This document shows positions 12,577-22,790 of a stretch of DNA of 64,000 nucleotides, in pieces; within the stretch, counting starts at the first letter, position 1, and each line of letters opens with the position of its first letter. The notes beneath the pieces were generated by a model, which was not told the DNA's origin, made no database searches, and saw only the letters and a program-made list of their open reading frames with translations. The stretch lies in the NCBI RefSeq assembly GCF_013426205.1, contig NC_089424.1, forward strand, positions 3,534,001 to 3,598,000. The letters run 5' to 3'. Source of the stretch: Metarhizium brunneum. Lineage: Eukaryota > Ascomycota > Sordariomycetes > Hypocreales > Clavicipitaceae. Both the position numbers and the translations under genes were made by a program.

Positions 12577-14159
12577 GTTGAGTGGTAAGGATATGGGCGC
12601 GGGATATATCGAAGGCTGATCTGATGGGCGGCCCAAATGCCACGTCCTTGAAGGGATCGAACTTGTGTTTATATACCCACGTGGAAGGACTAGCCAGCAT
12701 GCTCGCTGTTCGAATTCAATTGGCATGTTGACGTGTAGACTACACACATCGCTCGTGCCCTAACCCTGTCCTACTACATGTTGGATCAAAGGTTTCCGCA
12801 CGAAGGACCGGCCGGCAGACGTCATTGCTGCCCGGAGACGGGCGTACCGGGCTAGTCAATTTTGACACGTAATTTTGCTTATTGTCAATGAATCGATATT
12901 TGGCGCATACTGCAGTTTCCTACTAAATTCTTTCAAGATGGGACACTCAAGTTCAAGCTTATTCTCATCCACCGCGGGGTTCCTGGGCTTTCGTGGCATC
13001 ATATGCCGACACGTTCCAAGGGAGGTCTTTTACAACTGCAATCTCAATGCTGTACTTGACGAAACGTTTGTGGGTTTCCACTGCAGATACGTGGCTTGAG
13101 TAGCGCTTGAGAGCCTTTGAAACCAAGTCTTTGGTGGTGGAAAGATGCGATGCCACGGTTTAGCATTGGCTTCGTTGAACCTTACGCCTCGCCGGCGCTA
13201 ACGACTCTCCAAAAGGCAATCTCCCAGTCGGGACAGCGATGGATTGAGCCTGTCTCCACGGGGAAATGCTAAGTGTAGATCTGAATTACTTCCGAGAAAC
13301 TGCAGCGTGTAGCAAAATGGACGAGTCGAATTCTTTTAAAGCCCACCGAGCCAGTATGATCAGATAATAAGGCCAGGTGAATAGTAGAAACTAACAAGAA
13401 GGGGGTTTACGCCACTCTATGACGTAGTAACTCGTCTAGCAGCGGGCAGCAGTCAGCCACTATCCCTAGAATTCCATTCATGCTCGCGCTCAGTCAAAAG
13501 AGGCGTAAGGGGTAGACGAGATGCAAATTCCACTTGCTTCTTGGCAATCCACCTTGAATGTACAAGCCACCCTCGTCGTCCAATTCACACTCTCCACTAC
13601 AGTGTAGACATAGGCACCGTCTGGAGAATTTCGAAATAAAGGCACTTGGGTATAGAATGAATTTGTATTCAATGTAATACCAGCACGTCACCAAAGTCGA
13701 ATACTCCAGTGCTATCTCCTTGCCTCGCCCCGTAGGCCATCGCGGCCAAGTATTCCACCAGACATGGCGTAACGATTAGAAACACCGACGGGCACACTCA
13801 CCCAATCTGCTACTGGATGAACCATTGATCCTTGTGTTACACTGATTCATGTTATACATAGGGCGGCCCATCAGCACCAACCGAGAGACCGGCCGAGCAA
13901 AATCTTATAGTGCGGCGACACACAGCATGGAAGCTTCAGGCAGTACTTGGCTGGCGATAAATCGAGAAATTCCAGTATTATCCCTGTGACTATGCGTCCC
14001 GTACATACATTAGGACTCATTACGTCCTACTGGCTACCCCTGCTCAATCTGTCAATTGCGAACCGTCGACTGTAAAGCTTCACTTGAAACCCGTCACTAC
14101 CCATTAACCGCGCCCACTCCAACCAAGCACAATACCAATACACCGCACGCATTCCACCT
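12577..14159. other. gene-free stretch with small unassigned frames
   Basis: Apart from the promoter of the crystallin-like gene at its left end, I cannot support a gene. Two short minus-strand frames (12965-13156 and 13490-13694) are noted but unrecognised. The second encodes a short Cys-containing peptide without a clear signal sequence. A TTAGGG-type motif lies at about 12757-12768. Confidence 0.5.
12668..12675 (-). promoter_or_regulatory. TATA-like element of the crystallin-like gene
   Basis: The minus strand reads TATATAAA about 92-99 bp upstream of the proposed ATG at 12576, a normal distance for a fungal core promoter. This supports transcription of the small secreted gene. Confidence 0.45.
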
Positions 14160-15671
14160 CTAGCTGCACTTCCGCTGCCACCCCGGAAAGAATGGACTTT
14201 CATCCAGAGTCTGCACAACCCAGTCCTTCTCAATCAACCCCATGTCCAGCTGTGCCCGCTCATACCTCACCAGCGCAGGCTTCACCACATGCTCCACATG
14301 CCAAGTCCCCTTGTACTTCATGATGCCCTCCTCCCCCTCATTCAGTATCTTAAGAACAAGCGACGGGATATAAGGCTCGTCAGCAAACTCACACAGAGGC
14401 GTATACAAGGCCTTGAAGTTGAAAACGACAGCTCCTGAGAGTGGCAGCCGACGCAACGTCTGCCAGTCAACCCGCAAGTAAACATCCTCCTCGCGAAGAC
14501 AGTCACTCCTCGAGCCGCGATTGCCCCAGTCAGGATGGTCATCAGGCAAGAAGAGCGGCTGCCCAATCTCCAAGCCCCAGGAGCCTCTCTGGATAGGGCT
14601 CGAAGCCGGCATCTTGGTGAAGAACCTACAATCGAGGCGTTAGTGTCTGCAATCCCAGCAGGCGTGGGCACGCAACGCACCGGTCCATGCTAAACGCCAG
14701 CTTCTCCTTGTATCCGGGAACGGCGCGGTGGACGCCGGGCAAGCCCATCCCAATCTTCTGGCCGAGCTTCCAGCCGAGAGACGAGCAAATCACGCCGGCT
14801 CGCAAGTGGTAACGACCCGTCTTCTCGTCGCGCATCATGATTCCAAAGTCCTCTGGCAGATTTTCCAAGAGGACGTGAAGCGGTTCCGCTGCCGACACGT
14901 CGCGTGTCGTGCCGAGGATGCGGTTCACAAAATGGCCGTCCTTGACTTGGAAGTGCTGCGGGTATCTGGTGCCGAGGTATTGCAGGGCCATTTCCATGAG
15001 CTCCTTGCACGCGAGCTCTGATCCTGGCAGGGCTTGTAGGATTTCTTTGCCGTGCTGCGCGTACAGATCTCGGCGCTGGGTTATGCGCTCCCGGTAGGTG
15101 CTTTCCAGCTCGAGCCAATAATCCGCATCGAGTTTTGTAAAAGCTAATGTCGAGGCGGCACTCGTTAGACTCATCGATAGCTTGTGATTGATAGGCATCC
15201 ATGTTACATACACATAGTTTGGTGATACGGCCATCGAAACGGCCTGTATGGTCTTGGTCGAGCAGTGTCGATGGTGAAGTTTTTGAGGGGCGTCGGGGCC
15301 GGAACGCCGGATAGCTTTGCATAGTCGGGGAAACTGCCCAGCGCCCTGACATCACCAACTGTGAAGCCACTATATAGGTTGGTTGAAGGGTCCGCAAGGC
15401 GGTAGTCACACTCCAGCTTCAAAAGGGGCTGTTTTGAGACGGATAAGGGCCCGATATTGTTGTCGGCGGTAGGGATGAGGTCATAGATGGTATTCCGCTG
15501 TGACGGCGGAAATATTTTAGAGTAGTCTGAGTCAGGGGCTGTCTCCGGCTTGGCGTTACCAGCTATCGGAGTCTCGCCATGGCCGATCGCTTTCTTCTTC
15601 CATATGTAGGCTTGGAATAGGTAGGCACAGACACCCACGGCCATTGCTAGAAGAAAATATAAAAACGCCAT
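14160..15671 (-). CDS. DUF3445 / heme-dependent oxidative N-demethylase-like protein, membrane-anchored
   Basis: Three exons (15671-15212, 15143-14681, 14625-14160) give 462 residues. The N-terminus (residues 1 to about 24) is one hydrophobic helix followed by KKK, so the protein is probably anchored with its catalytic part on the cytosolic side. The rest matches the DUF3445 family (PF11927): RPYRPFRWPYHQTM at the exon 1 junction, KLDADYWLELESTY, TRYPQHFQV, a VHRAVPGYKEKL block, and the hallmark TLRRLP with SGAVVF at about residues 364-375. Bacterial members of this family (HDOD) are heme enzymes that oxidatively remove N-methyl groups. Whether the fungal paralogues do the same is not established, so the reaction is inference. 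The introns are well formed, with branch point ACTAAC in the second. The substrate is unknown. Confidence 0.82.
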
Positions 15672-16663
15672 ATCGATAACGGGCTACAGCACGCTTTGCT
15701 GGGCTGAGCAGCTCTTTTCTTCGACGATTCACATGGCATGCCAAGACTACATAAGTAATTTTTGTGTCGATATGTGGAAATGCGGCAGTCAAGTCGTGAC
15801 CGGCTATGATAACCGCAAGTGGACATGGAAAGCGGCATGGAGGGAGAAACGCGGGGTAGAGCGGGAGTAAGCGAGCCAATGGCGGACCTTGAATGCTCGT
15901 GTAACTCACATGCGACGGCATGCCATGACGGCGTTGTTTTGATGTCAGCGGGTTCGTCTGGAGTTCCTGAACGTGGACTGGCAGGTGACTCTAGCTTCGG
16001 CGTGCCACGCTTCGTCAGACAACCGTCTCGTGGGACAACCTGACCACACCCACAAATCTTGGCAGCCACCTGGTACTGGAAGCGCGGCGCAGCCATTGCC
16101 ATACGTTTCTTGAGTGAGATACGGACATGGAGCTTGGGCCACATCTCTATCACAGACTGTGACGCTCCAGGACGGTGGTGCCATGCGCTGGTTGGGGGGG
16201 AGGCAGCATAACACTTGATAACATTTGATGTGAGAGAGATGAAAACAAAATGCACTACCGGGGGTTCACTCACTTTCGGTAGTGCAGCTTGTAAAATGTG
16301 GCATCATGAGAGTAATGGCAGGGTGACCACCAAACGCTCCGCTTGGTCTCGTCCAACCCTAACCCCGGATGGTAAGGTCTAAAGGGTGGAAGTGCATGTT
16401 TATTCTCATAAACACTCACTCATCCACGGCACATCGAGCCCTCGACGTAGAGCGCAGAGCCATTAGACAATTTTTGAGAGCACGCATCGGAAATTGCGCT
16501 CAACTTGATTGACTTTGCAATTCCGAAGCCATACATCTGCAGAATCAACGTTAATGCAATGCCGTGGCTCGCCAAACGGGTGACAGGGCCATCTCTTCCT
16601 TTCAATTCCCTAGTTCAGTCATTACGTACGATAGGTATCTCTGACACTCTCGGGGTCATCACC
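15672..16663. other. gene-free spacer upstream of the DUF3445 gene
   Basis: This is the promoter side of the DUF3445 gene and the 3' flank of the PEP-mutase-like gene. A 208-codon frame (15647-16273 -) overlaps the DUF3445 start and looks fortuitous. A telobox-like motif (AACCCTAA) is at about 16355-16363. Confidence 0.6.
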
Positions 16664-17488
16664 TCACGGTGCCGGACTCCCCCCCGTGAGCATATTCTCA
16701 GCAGCAGCCCTGACCGCCCCCATGGCGACCTTGAACAAGCCAGGCCCAATGCTCACTCTGGCAACGCCCATGTCTGCCAACTCCTTGGTAGTCTTGATGC
16801 CGGGATATGCGGAGAACGACGCGGCGACCCGACCATCCAACTCCTTCACCAACGTCTCCAAATGATGCTTCGTCATGCCTCCCCGCGGCCCACCCCAGTA
16901 AAACACCGTCGTGGCACCCAGCTCCAAATACGCCTTGCCCCTCTCAATCGCCTCCCTGAGCCTGGTCTCATCGTCTAGGCTCTCATCCTCCAAGCAAAAC
17001 ACGTCACATCGAGCGTTGAGCACAAAGTCTGGCGTTCCAGCAGCCTCGGCGGCTTGGAGCGCAGTCTTGAGCCTCTGAACCTGCTCGTCGATGGGGTATA
17101 AGCCCTTGTCGAACAAAGGCGATGGGATGGAATCTTCAATGTTGGCGCCGGCAATGCCAGCATTTACAGCGTCAGTGACGACTTCTGAGATGCGCGAGCC
17201 ATAGCCGTCCCTGAGATCGGCGCTCAGCGGGAGACCGGCTTTCGCGGCAAAGGGTGCAATTCGCTTGATGGATTCGAGGGTTTGCTCAGCTGTGAGGTCC
17301 TCGTCTAGCTGTCCGTTGACGGCAGCTATGGCCCACGATGTAGTGGCGACACCTTGGACGAGCTTGGAGGACGGGGTGTTGAGGGAATTGATGGCGTTGA
17401 GAGAGGCAACGTCCCAAATGTTGGCGAAGATGATGGGTTTGGAGGGGACATGGAGGGCCTTGAGGGCTTTGGCGGACTCGTTGGCCAT
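16664..17488 (-). CDS. PEP mutase / isocitrate lyase superfamily enzyme
   Basis: This single-exon gene encodes 274 residues with the TIM-barrel pattern of the PEP_mutase family (PF13714), whose members cleave or rearrange C-C or C-P bonds next to carboxylates. Visible landmarks are FANIWDVASL near the N-terminus, SADLRDGYG (metal/substrate Asp region), GANIEDS, LNARCDVF, FYWGGPRGG and RVSIGPGLFK at the end. The catalytic Cys loop of true isocitrate lyases (KKCGH type) is not present, so it is not a glyoxylate-cycle isocitrate lyase. Phosphonopyruvate- or oxaloacetate-hydrolase-like activity is possible but not decidable here. The start at 17488 (MANESAK) is preferred over an in-frame upstream extension because a TATA box lies about 75 bp upstream of it. 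Confidence 0.85.
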   Translation of the reverse strand: MANESAKALKALHVPSKPIIFANIWDVASLNAINSLNTPSSKLVQGVATTSWAIAAVNGQLDEDLTAEQTLESIKRIAPFAAKAGLPLSADLRDGYGSRISEVVTDAVNAGIAGANIEDSIPSPLFDKGLYPIDEQVQRLKTALQAAEAAGTPDFVLNARCDVFCLEDESLDDETRLREAIERGKAYLELGATTVFYWGGPRGGMTKHHLETLVKELDGRVAASFSAYPGIKTTKELADMGVARVSIGPGLFKVAMGAVRAAAENMLTGGSPAP

Positions 17489-20121
17489 GGTGTCGGAGAA
17501 GTTGGGGTTGGATGATGAGGGCCCAAATGTTGGAGAAGCGGGCCAAGGGACAGATGACACTTTATATATCTCTTGAGGTTGTGGTATGAGTCAACCATCA
17601 AAGTCCCCAGGTGACGTTATGCTAACGAGTTGTTCATGCTTATCAGAGCTTAAGGCGGTCTGTTTGTGGCCGGGGTGCTGAGTCGAGGGTTGGGGCCTTG
17701 GTCGCAATGGCCCAATGCATATCGTATGTTGATTTAAAAATCTAAAGCGCCCCACGGAGCATGTTTCCTGGCGGTTCTCGTCTTGACGTATAAATCACGC
17801 AGCCGTGAATTCTCGTCGACTGACTAATCAAAGGACTAATCAAAGGCGCAAACTTTGGTTCGGTGCGGGGGACATTCGCCTGAAAAGAACACAGTGCAAG
17901 CAGTATTGAGGGCGGGTCGGCTCTGTCCGTGAACCGGTGGGAGCATTTGTGCTTGCTTGTTTCACGAAGCCGAGTCAAGTGAAAGATTCACATTGATTGA
18001 GCGATGTAGCCGCCAACATGTACACAGCAGGGCGCAGCGCCGCAGACCATCGACGCCAATGCATAGTTGCACTCAGCATCCCCCCTGCTCACGAGAATAA
18101 TGAGTTGCCACGTCGGGTCGAGCCGTGCCTGCCAACTCTCTAACTCCGATACCAATTCGTAGAGTCTGTTCTTGATGATGGAACATCTCAGCCTCCCCAA
18201 CCGGCAAGATTCCGGCATCTGGATAATCGATGTCGCAAGAGATAGTTTGCCGTGAAGCACCGAGGAAGCTGAGGATTTGCGCAGTACTTACTCACACGCC
18301 TTGACCTATTCAATTCCACAATGGGATGGCTTGATGGATAGTGTCTAGCCCACGTAGGCACGAGCTGAAGGAAGCGGCAGCAATGCCCTGTCAACTGAGT
18401 ATTTGATTCGTCATCCGCAAGTGACGGCACAGGCTGGCTGTGAGCTGAAAAGGGGGGTGGGCTACTCTATTATAACAAGATACCAGTTGACCCTTTGACT
18501 CAAACACCATGCAACGCCGCGGAGTGTAATGCGGAGATTGTTGCAACTCTTATCAACTCTTCAAGTATTATATCATGTCTGCCAACGTCCTCGATGCGAG
18601 GCTAGAAACCCAGTTCCTGGACGGACGAGTCAGACACTTTCGGAATTTTCCAGAGGGGAGGAAGTATGGATAGCTGACAGGATTCTGGTTGAAGGCATGT
18701 TGGGAAGTGTGTGGCTGGAGATTTGACAGAACTCACATGCATCCGTGGCAACAGACTCGCCATCCAAGGTTCGCGCTGTCAAGGTAATTCGAAAGCTCAC
18801 CTTGAGCGAGAATTGGAATTATTTGAGAGAGTTGGAGATTTCCCTACGGTTCTCTACTCCTGATAATGCGAAGCTTATGAACTAGCCAGTACGCTGATTC
18901 TTTTGTCCAATCAGCCGGATGGTTTGAGAATTTAGATTCGGTATTCATCATCTTGGAGTCATGAGTATCTCCCGCCTTGCAAGGATTCAAAATAAGAACT
19001 CGGCCGGTGGAATCTGATAGCATGCACGCAGGCTATTTGTATCCCGAAGGTCGGCTGAAGTTGCGGCGCAAGAACTTCCAGCATTCACTCCTGCGTCTCT
19101 GGCTTGGTCCACACAATCTCTTCTCCTCGAATACGAGGGCCCGGCCCCGGCTTGGACGCACAGGTTCTTTTGCCGGGCTTTCGTCATTTGTCGTTGGAAG
19201 CGGTACTCGCCCCCGTCCCCTGGCGCAAGCAGAGACGGCCCTAACTTGTCATGTAGACCAGATGCTTTGTGTTGAGAGCTGATTACGCGACAGACGTTGA
19301 AACAAGTGCAGCATATGGCGTCTGGACATCCAGCAAACGGGTCAACAAGATACTCCAGAAGGGAGACCTCGCGACGAACGGAAGAGTAGTGCTATTTTTC
19401 TCGGCCATCCAAAGGTATGTCGTTCATCTCGTACCTGTGGCAGCCAGGCGTCTGGTGTCTCTGCGACAAGACTTTGGGCATGGCATGAAGACGGCTGACG
19501 TGAAAGCGAGCCTCAGCCGGAGGTTCTGTGGTGTTGCCTAGATGACGCGTGAAGTGGACTGGGAGAATACGGACGAGCATTGGGTACGGACGAGCATTGG
19601 GTCGAGGAATCTTGGCAGGGGTGAGTTGATACCAAACCCAACCCAGATGATGATGCTGATTCCGGCTCACAGGAGATTCACTCCGGGGTGGCTTTGCCTT
19701 GATGAGCTGCCTTTCGATAGAGTCAGTCGTGTTCCTGCCAGGGAGAGCACTCCGGGATTTCGAGCGATGGCGTGCTACGATGGGACCGAGATATCGGCCG
19801 CATCAGCCTATGAGCTCTTGCAGGCTTTCACGTCTGGATCACTACAGTAAAGCCGAAGTGTAACATGGTTGGTTTAAGAATGAGAAGCACAACGACGTGA
19901 ATAATGTACAATCTTTGATGTGCCGCTGGAAATAATGTTAGAAATCCATCATGTTCATCTGCTACGCATCAACCAGCAGCGGAAGCACATGCTCATTTCT
20001 GCAGCCTCTTGAACCGCCTGCTTCACAAAAACGAATTCACGCCCGCATGTCGCCCTCGCCAGCATGTCGAGCAGAAGCCACGTCTCTGGACGACGGTCAG
20101 ATTTACCCCATAGATGCGAGC
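17489..20121. other. 2.6-kb gene-free stretch
   Basis: I see no supportable gene. Two small exact tandem duplications are present: a 12-bp unit (GACTAATCAAAG) twice at about 17822-17845, and a 17-bp unit (TACGGACGAGCATTGGG) twice at about 19568-19601. A 102-codon frame at 19542-19850 (+) covers the second duplication but has no recognisable product. Confidence 0.55.
17561..17570 (-). promoter_or_regulatory. TATA box of the PEP-mutase-like gene
   Basis: The minus strand reads GATATATAAA about 73-82 bp upstream of the ATG at 17488. The position is ordinary for a fungal promoter and supports the shorter start. Confidence 0.5.
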
Positions 20122-21198
20122 TTAAACACTCGACTCTGCAACGGCAGACACTTCGATAGACGGCAAGGTGACTTCGTCGGCGACACGAATAAGAACAGAC
20201 CCCATCCCGTGAGCCTTGCCCCAACTGCTATGCGCCTCTCGAATCTCATCCAGCCCCCAGACCTGCTTAATAGGAACCTTGAGCTTGCCCTGCTGCACCA
20301 ACTGCATGAGCCGGGCCAGATTCTCGGTAAAGTCCTTGTCCTTGCTAATGTCGTAAAACCTCGTCGACTTGTTGCTCCACACGGCCGCATTCCGCAGCAG
20401 CATCTTGGCGACGCTCGGGACCGGCGATCCATATTTGCCCTTGTCATCACCGAGATACGGCAGGTTTGCTCCGTAGCCAACCAGCCGAGCCGGCTCACGG
20501 TCGCACAGAATAGAGTACGACCGGTCAAAGCTTTCAAACCCGAGAGCATCAAAGACGGCATGGGCACCGCCCAGGTCCTGCATCTCCTTGATCCACCTCT
20601 GGTCTTTATACGAGAACGGCACAGCGCCCATCTTCTCGAGGTCCCCGTGGTTTCTCTCCGACGAGGTGCCGTAGACTGTCGCTCCTCGCAGCTGCGACAG
20701 GGCCATGATGGCCTGGCCCACGGCGCCGCTGAGGCCGTGCACAAAGACGCGCTGCTTCTCGGCCACCCTGGCCGTGTGGAAGACCATGGCGTACGCGGTC
20801 GCCCAGTCGAGGACCAGGGCGCAGGCGACTTGCGAGTCGATGCCGGCCGGGACGGGAATCAGCTTGCCCTGCGGGACGTTGACCAGCTCGGACTGGGAGC
20901 CGTACACTGTCAGCGCGGCGACCCGGTCGCCGGCCCGGAACTTGGTGCACGCGGAGCCGTTGGCCTTGACGCGGCCGACGAGGCAGTATCCCGGCGTGAG
21001 AGGTGCAGAGGGCTGCTGGGGGTACCGGCCCAGACGCATGTGGATGTCTGCTCCGGAGAAGCCGCTGTAGATGATGCCAACTTGGACTTCGTTTGGCGAC
21101 GGGGGCGGCATGGGTTCCGTCACGATGTGGACATTGGAGACGTCGCCAAAGGCAGATATGACGACCTTCTTGGTTGTCGGCTGCGCATCATTCGCCAT
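20122..21198 (-). CDS. zinc-free medium-chain reductase, quinone oxidoreductase / VAT-1 like
   Basis: This single-exon gene encodes 358 residues with the MDR (medium-chain dehydrogenase/reductase) architecture. An N-terminal GroES-like domain (EPMPPPSPNEVQVG, GADIHMRLGRYP, FRAGDRVAALT) precedes a Rossmann domain. The nucleotide-binding turn reads VHGLSGAVGQAIMALS, a variant of the AxxGxxG motif of zeta-crystallin-like enzymes. The structural-zinc Cys cluster of alcohol dehydrogenases is absent. Members are NADPH-dependent reductases of quinones or enones in the cytosol. The start is the Met of MANDAQPTTKK. The gene is GC-rich at third positions, which produces a long meaningless open frame on the opposite strand. 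No clear partner gene adjoins it. Confidence 0.88.
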   Translation of the reverse strand: MANDAQPTTKKVVISAFGDVSNVHIVTEPMPPPSPNEVQVGIIYSGFSGADIHMRLGRYPQQPSAPLTPGYCLVGRVKANGSACTKFRAGDRVAALTVYGSQSELVNVPQGKLIPVPAGIDSQVACALVLDWATAYAMVFHTARVAEKQRVFVHGLSGAVGQAIMALSQLRGATVYGTSSERNHGDLEKMGAVPFSYKDQRWIKEMQDLGGAHAVFDALGFESFDRSYSILCDREPARLVGYGANLPYLGDDKGKYGSPVPSVAKMLLRNAAVWSNKSTRFYDISKDKDFTENLARLMQLVQQGKLKVPIKQVWGLDEIREAHSSWGKAHGMGSVLIRVADEVTLPSIEVSAVAESSV

Positions 21199-22790
21199 TC
21201 TTTGCTATAACGCTCCGGCTGCCCTTTCTGAAACGGTTTGTTACGAGTGATATCAGACTTGCGGTCGGCGGATTCTGATGAGGATGAGCGAATGACGTTG
21301 AAACTGTGGCGGTCTTATACTTTATCGTCGTCAGGCTGGCACACGGCGGCATGGTGGTTGGCCCGATGTGCGCCACGCGGCTGAATCTTGCATTGCGGCA
21401 CCAGCATGCGAATGTAGGGCTTACAAGGACAAACGAGGAGGCATGCTGCGTCGTGTGAGATGATGACGCTCGTGTCAATTGGATTGTAGACTCCAGGCCA
21501 GGAAGGCTGTTGCTGTTTGACTGGCACGAGCGTAGGCTCGACCGGGTCGTCTGACTGCATATGCCTTGCTGAAATGGCATGTACTATTTCCAGTTTGAGG
21601 CTCGAGGCAGGGCTCTCTGCATGGTGCCAGCAAGTCTGACGATGAGAGGCATTGTCCTCGAAGCACGCGATCAAGTTTGACCTGGCCGAACAAGGTTTCG
21701 CATGGTTTTTCTCGTGTAGCCAATGGCTGGGTGCATCTCTTCCTGGGACCTGGACAAACTATTCCCAGAGATGCTGTCTCGACAACAAATTCTCGGTCCC
21801 ACAGCACGGCACAGCATCCCCACATCAGCCGGCGTCTCCGGACAAGAGAATTGCCCAGATAGGCAACAACATATTTTGGCCCTCGGGCCTCGGTGGCGGA
21901 AGGGGCCTAGTTGCACGAAGCCAAGGTTTTTGCGGCGGGCGATTTCTCACCAAGTTTGTATCGGCGGTGTGCTCGCGTGACAAACTCCCTCCTTCTGCGC
22001 TACGGGTGGAGAAGTAGCAGTACATGCTTTCGGCGAGATGAAGTTATCCGTCCGGTGCCTGATCCAAGGATACCAAAGCCATTGCTGCGCTGTTTCGTCG
22101 TTGCAGCCAGCGCGCATCGAGCGTGTCTGCATTGGTCGTGGCAAACTCAGACATGGCGAAAGCGGCTGTTCACGGGGGGCTGACTGCATAAAACGCCAAA
22201 GACCACACAGGAAACGGTATTGGAAGAAAACAGACGGGCTTCGAAACCGGCAAAGCCTAGGATGCATCATGTTTTATTTTTTTTTTAGTTTATGCCAAGT
22301 GCATGCAGCACTCATCGGCCAATCAAATAGTGACGCTGACAGGTCTCAAAGCAGGCTTCGCGTGGCGGTTGCGTCACCACCGGCACACCGGGCAGTCCAG
22401 TGCCGGTATTTGTGGATCAGCAGCCACTCATCAAGCCTGGTTGGTGGCATGCGTCGCTCCTTCCCAGCCGCTAGATCAGGGCAAGACTCGGAAGGTACTG
22501 GTACAAGAGCCCAAGATCCTGGACTCAAGTCGACCTGGATGCTCATAAATCTATTCCCGCCGCCAAGGTCCCGAGGCTGAGCTGCACCGGACATTTTATC
22601 ATCCCTTTTTCTCCTTTGTTTCATCTCCCATTCCAATACTTATCAACAAAACGACTCTGTTACAACGACAGACTCCCTCTCTCTTTTGCTGCAGCCAAGT
22701 TCTAGACGACGCAACCATCAATGAAGCCTCTCCGTTGACCGACAAGCCATTCCGCACCAAGAAAACCCAAGTGCATCGCCAAACTGCACC
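21199..22790. other. gene-free divergent promoter region
   Basis: This separates two divergent genes, the reductase (-) and the PAF-acetylhydrolase-like gene (+), so it should hold both promoters. No coding frame is convincing. A short poly-T run lies near 22275-22285 and a pyrimidine-rich tract near 22602-22690, just ahead of the + gene. Confidence 0.55.

Noticed and set aside
12965..13156. 63-codon minus-strand frame
   Set aside because: It is a Lys/Val-rich product without recognised family or neighbouring exons.
13490..13694. possible small Cys-containing peptide, minus strand
   Set aside because: Two overlapping frames are open, but neither has a signal peptide or a consistent upstream exon; I could not build a model.
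15647..16273. 208-codon minus-strand frame upstream of the DUF3445 gene
   Set aside because: It overlaps the real start in another frame, with no similarity or plausible start context.
19951..21210. 419-codon plus-strand frame
   Set aside because: It is antisense to the MDR reductase, with no family features.
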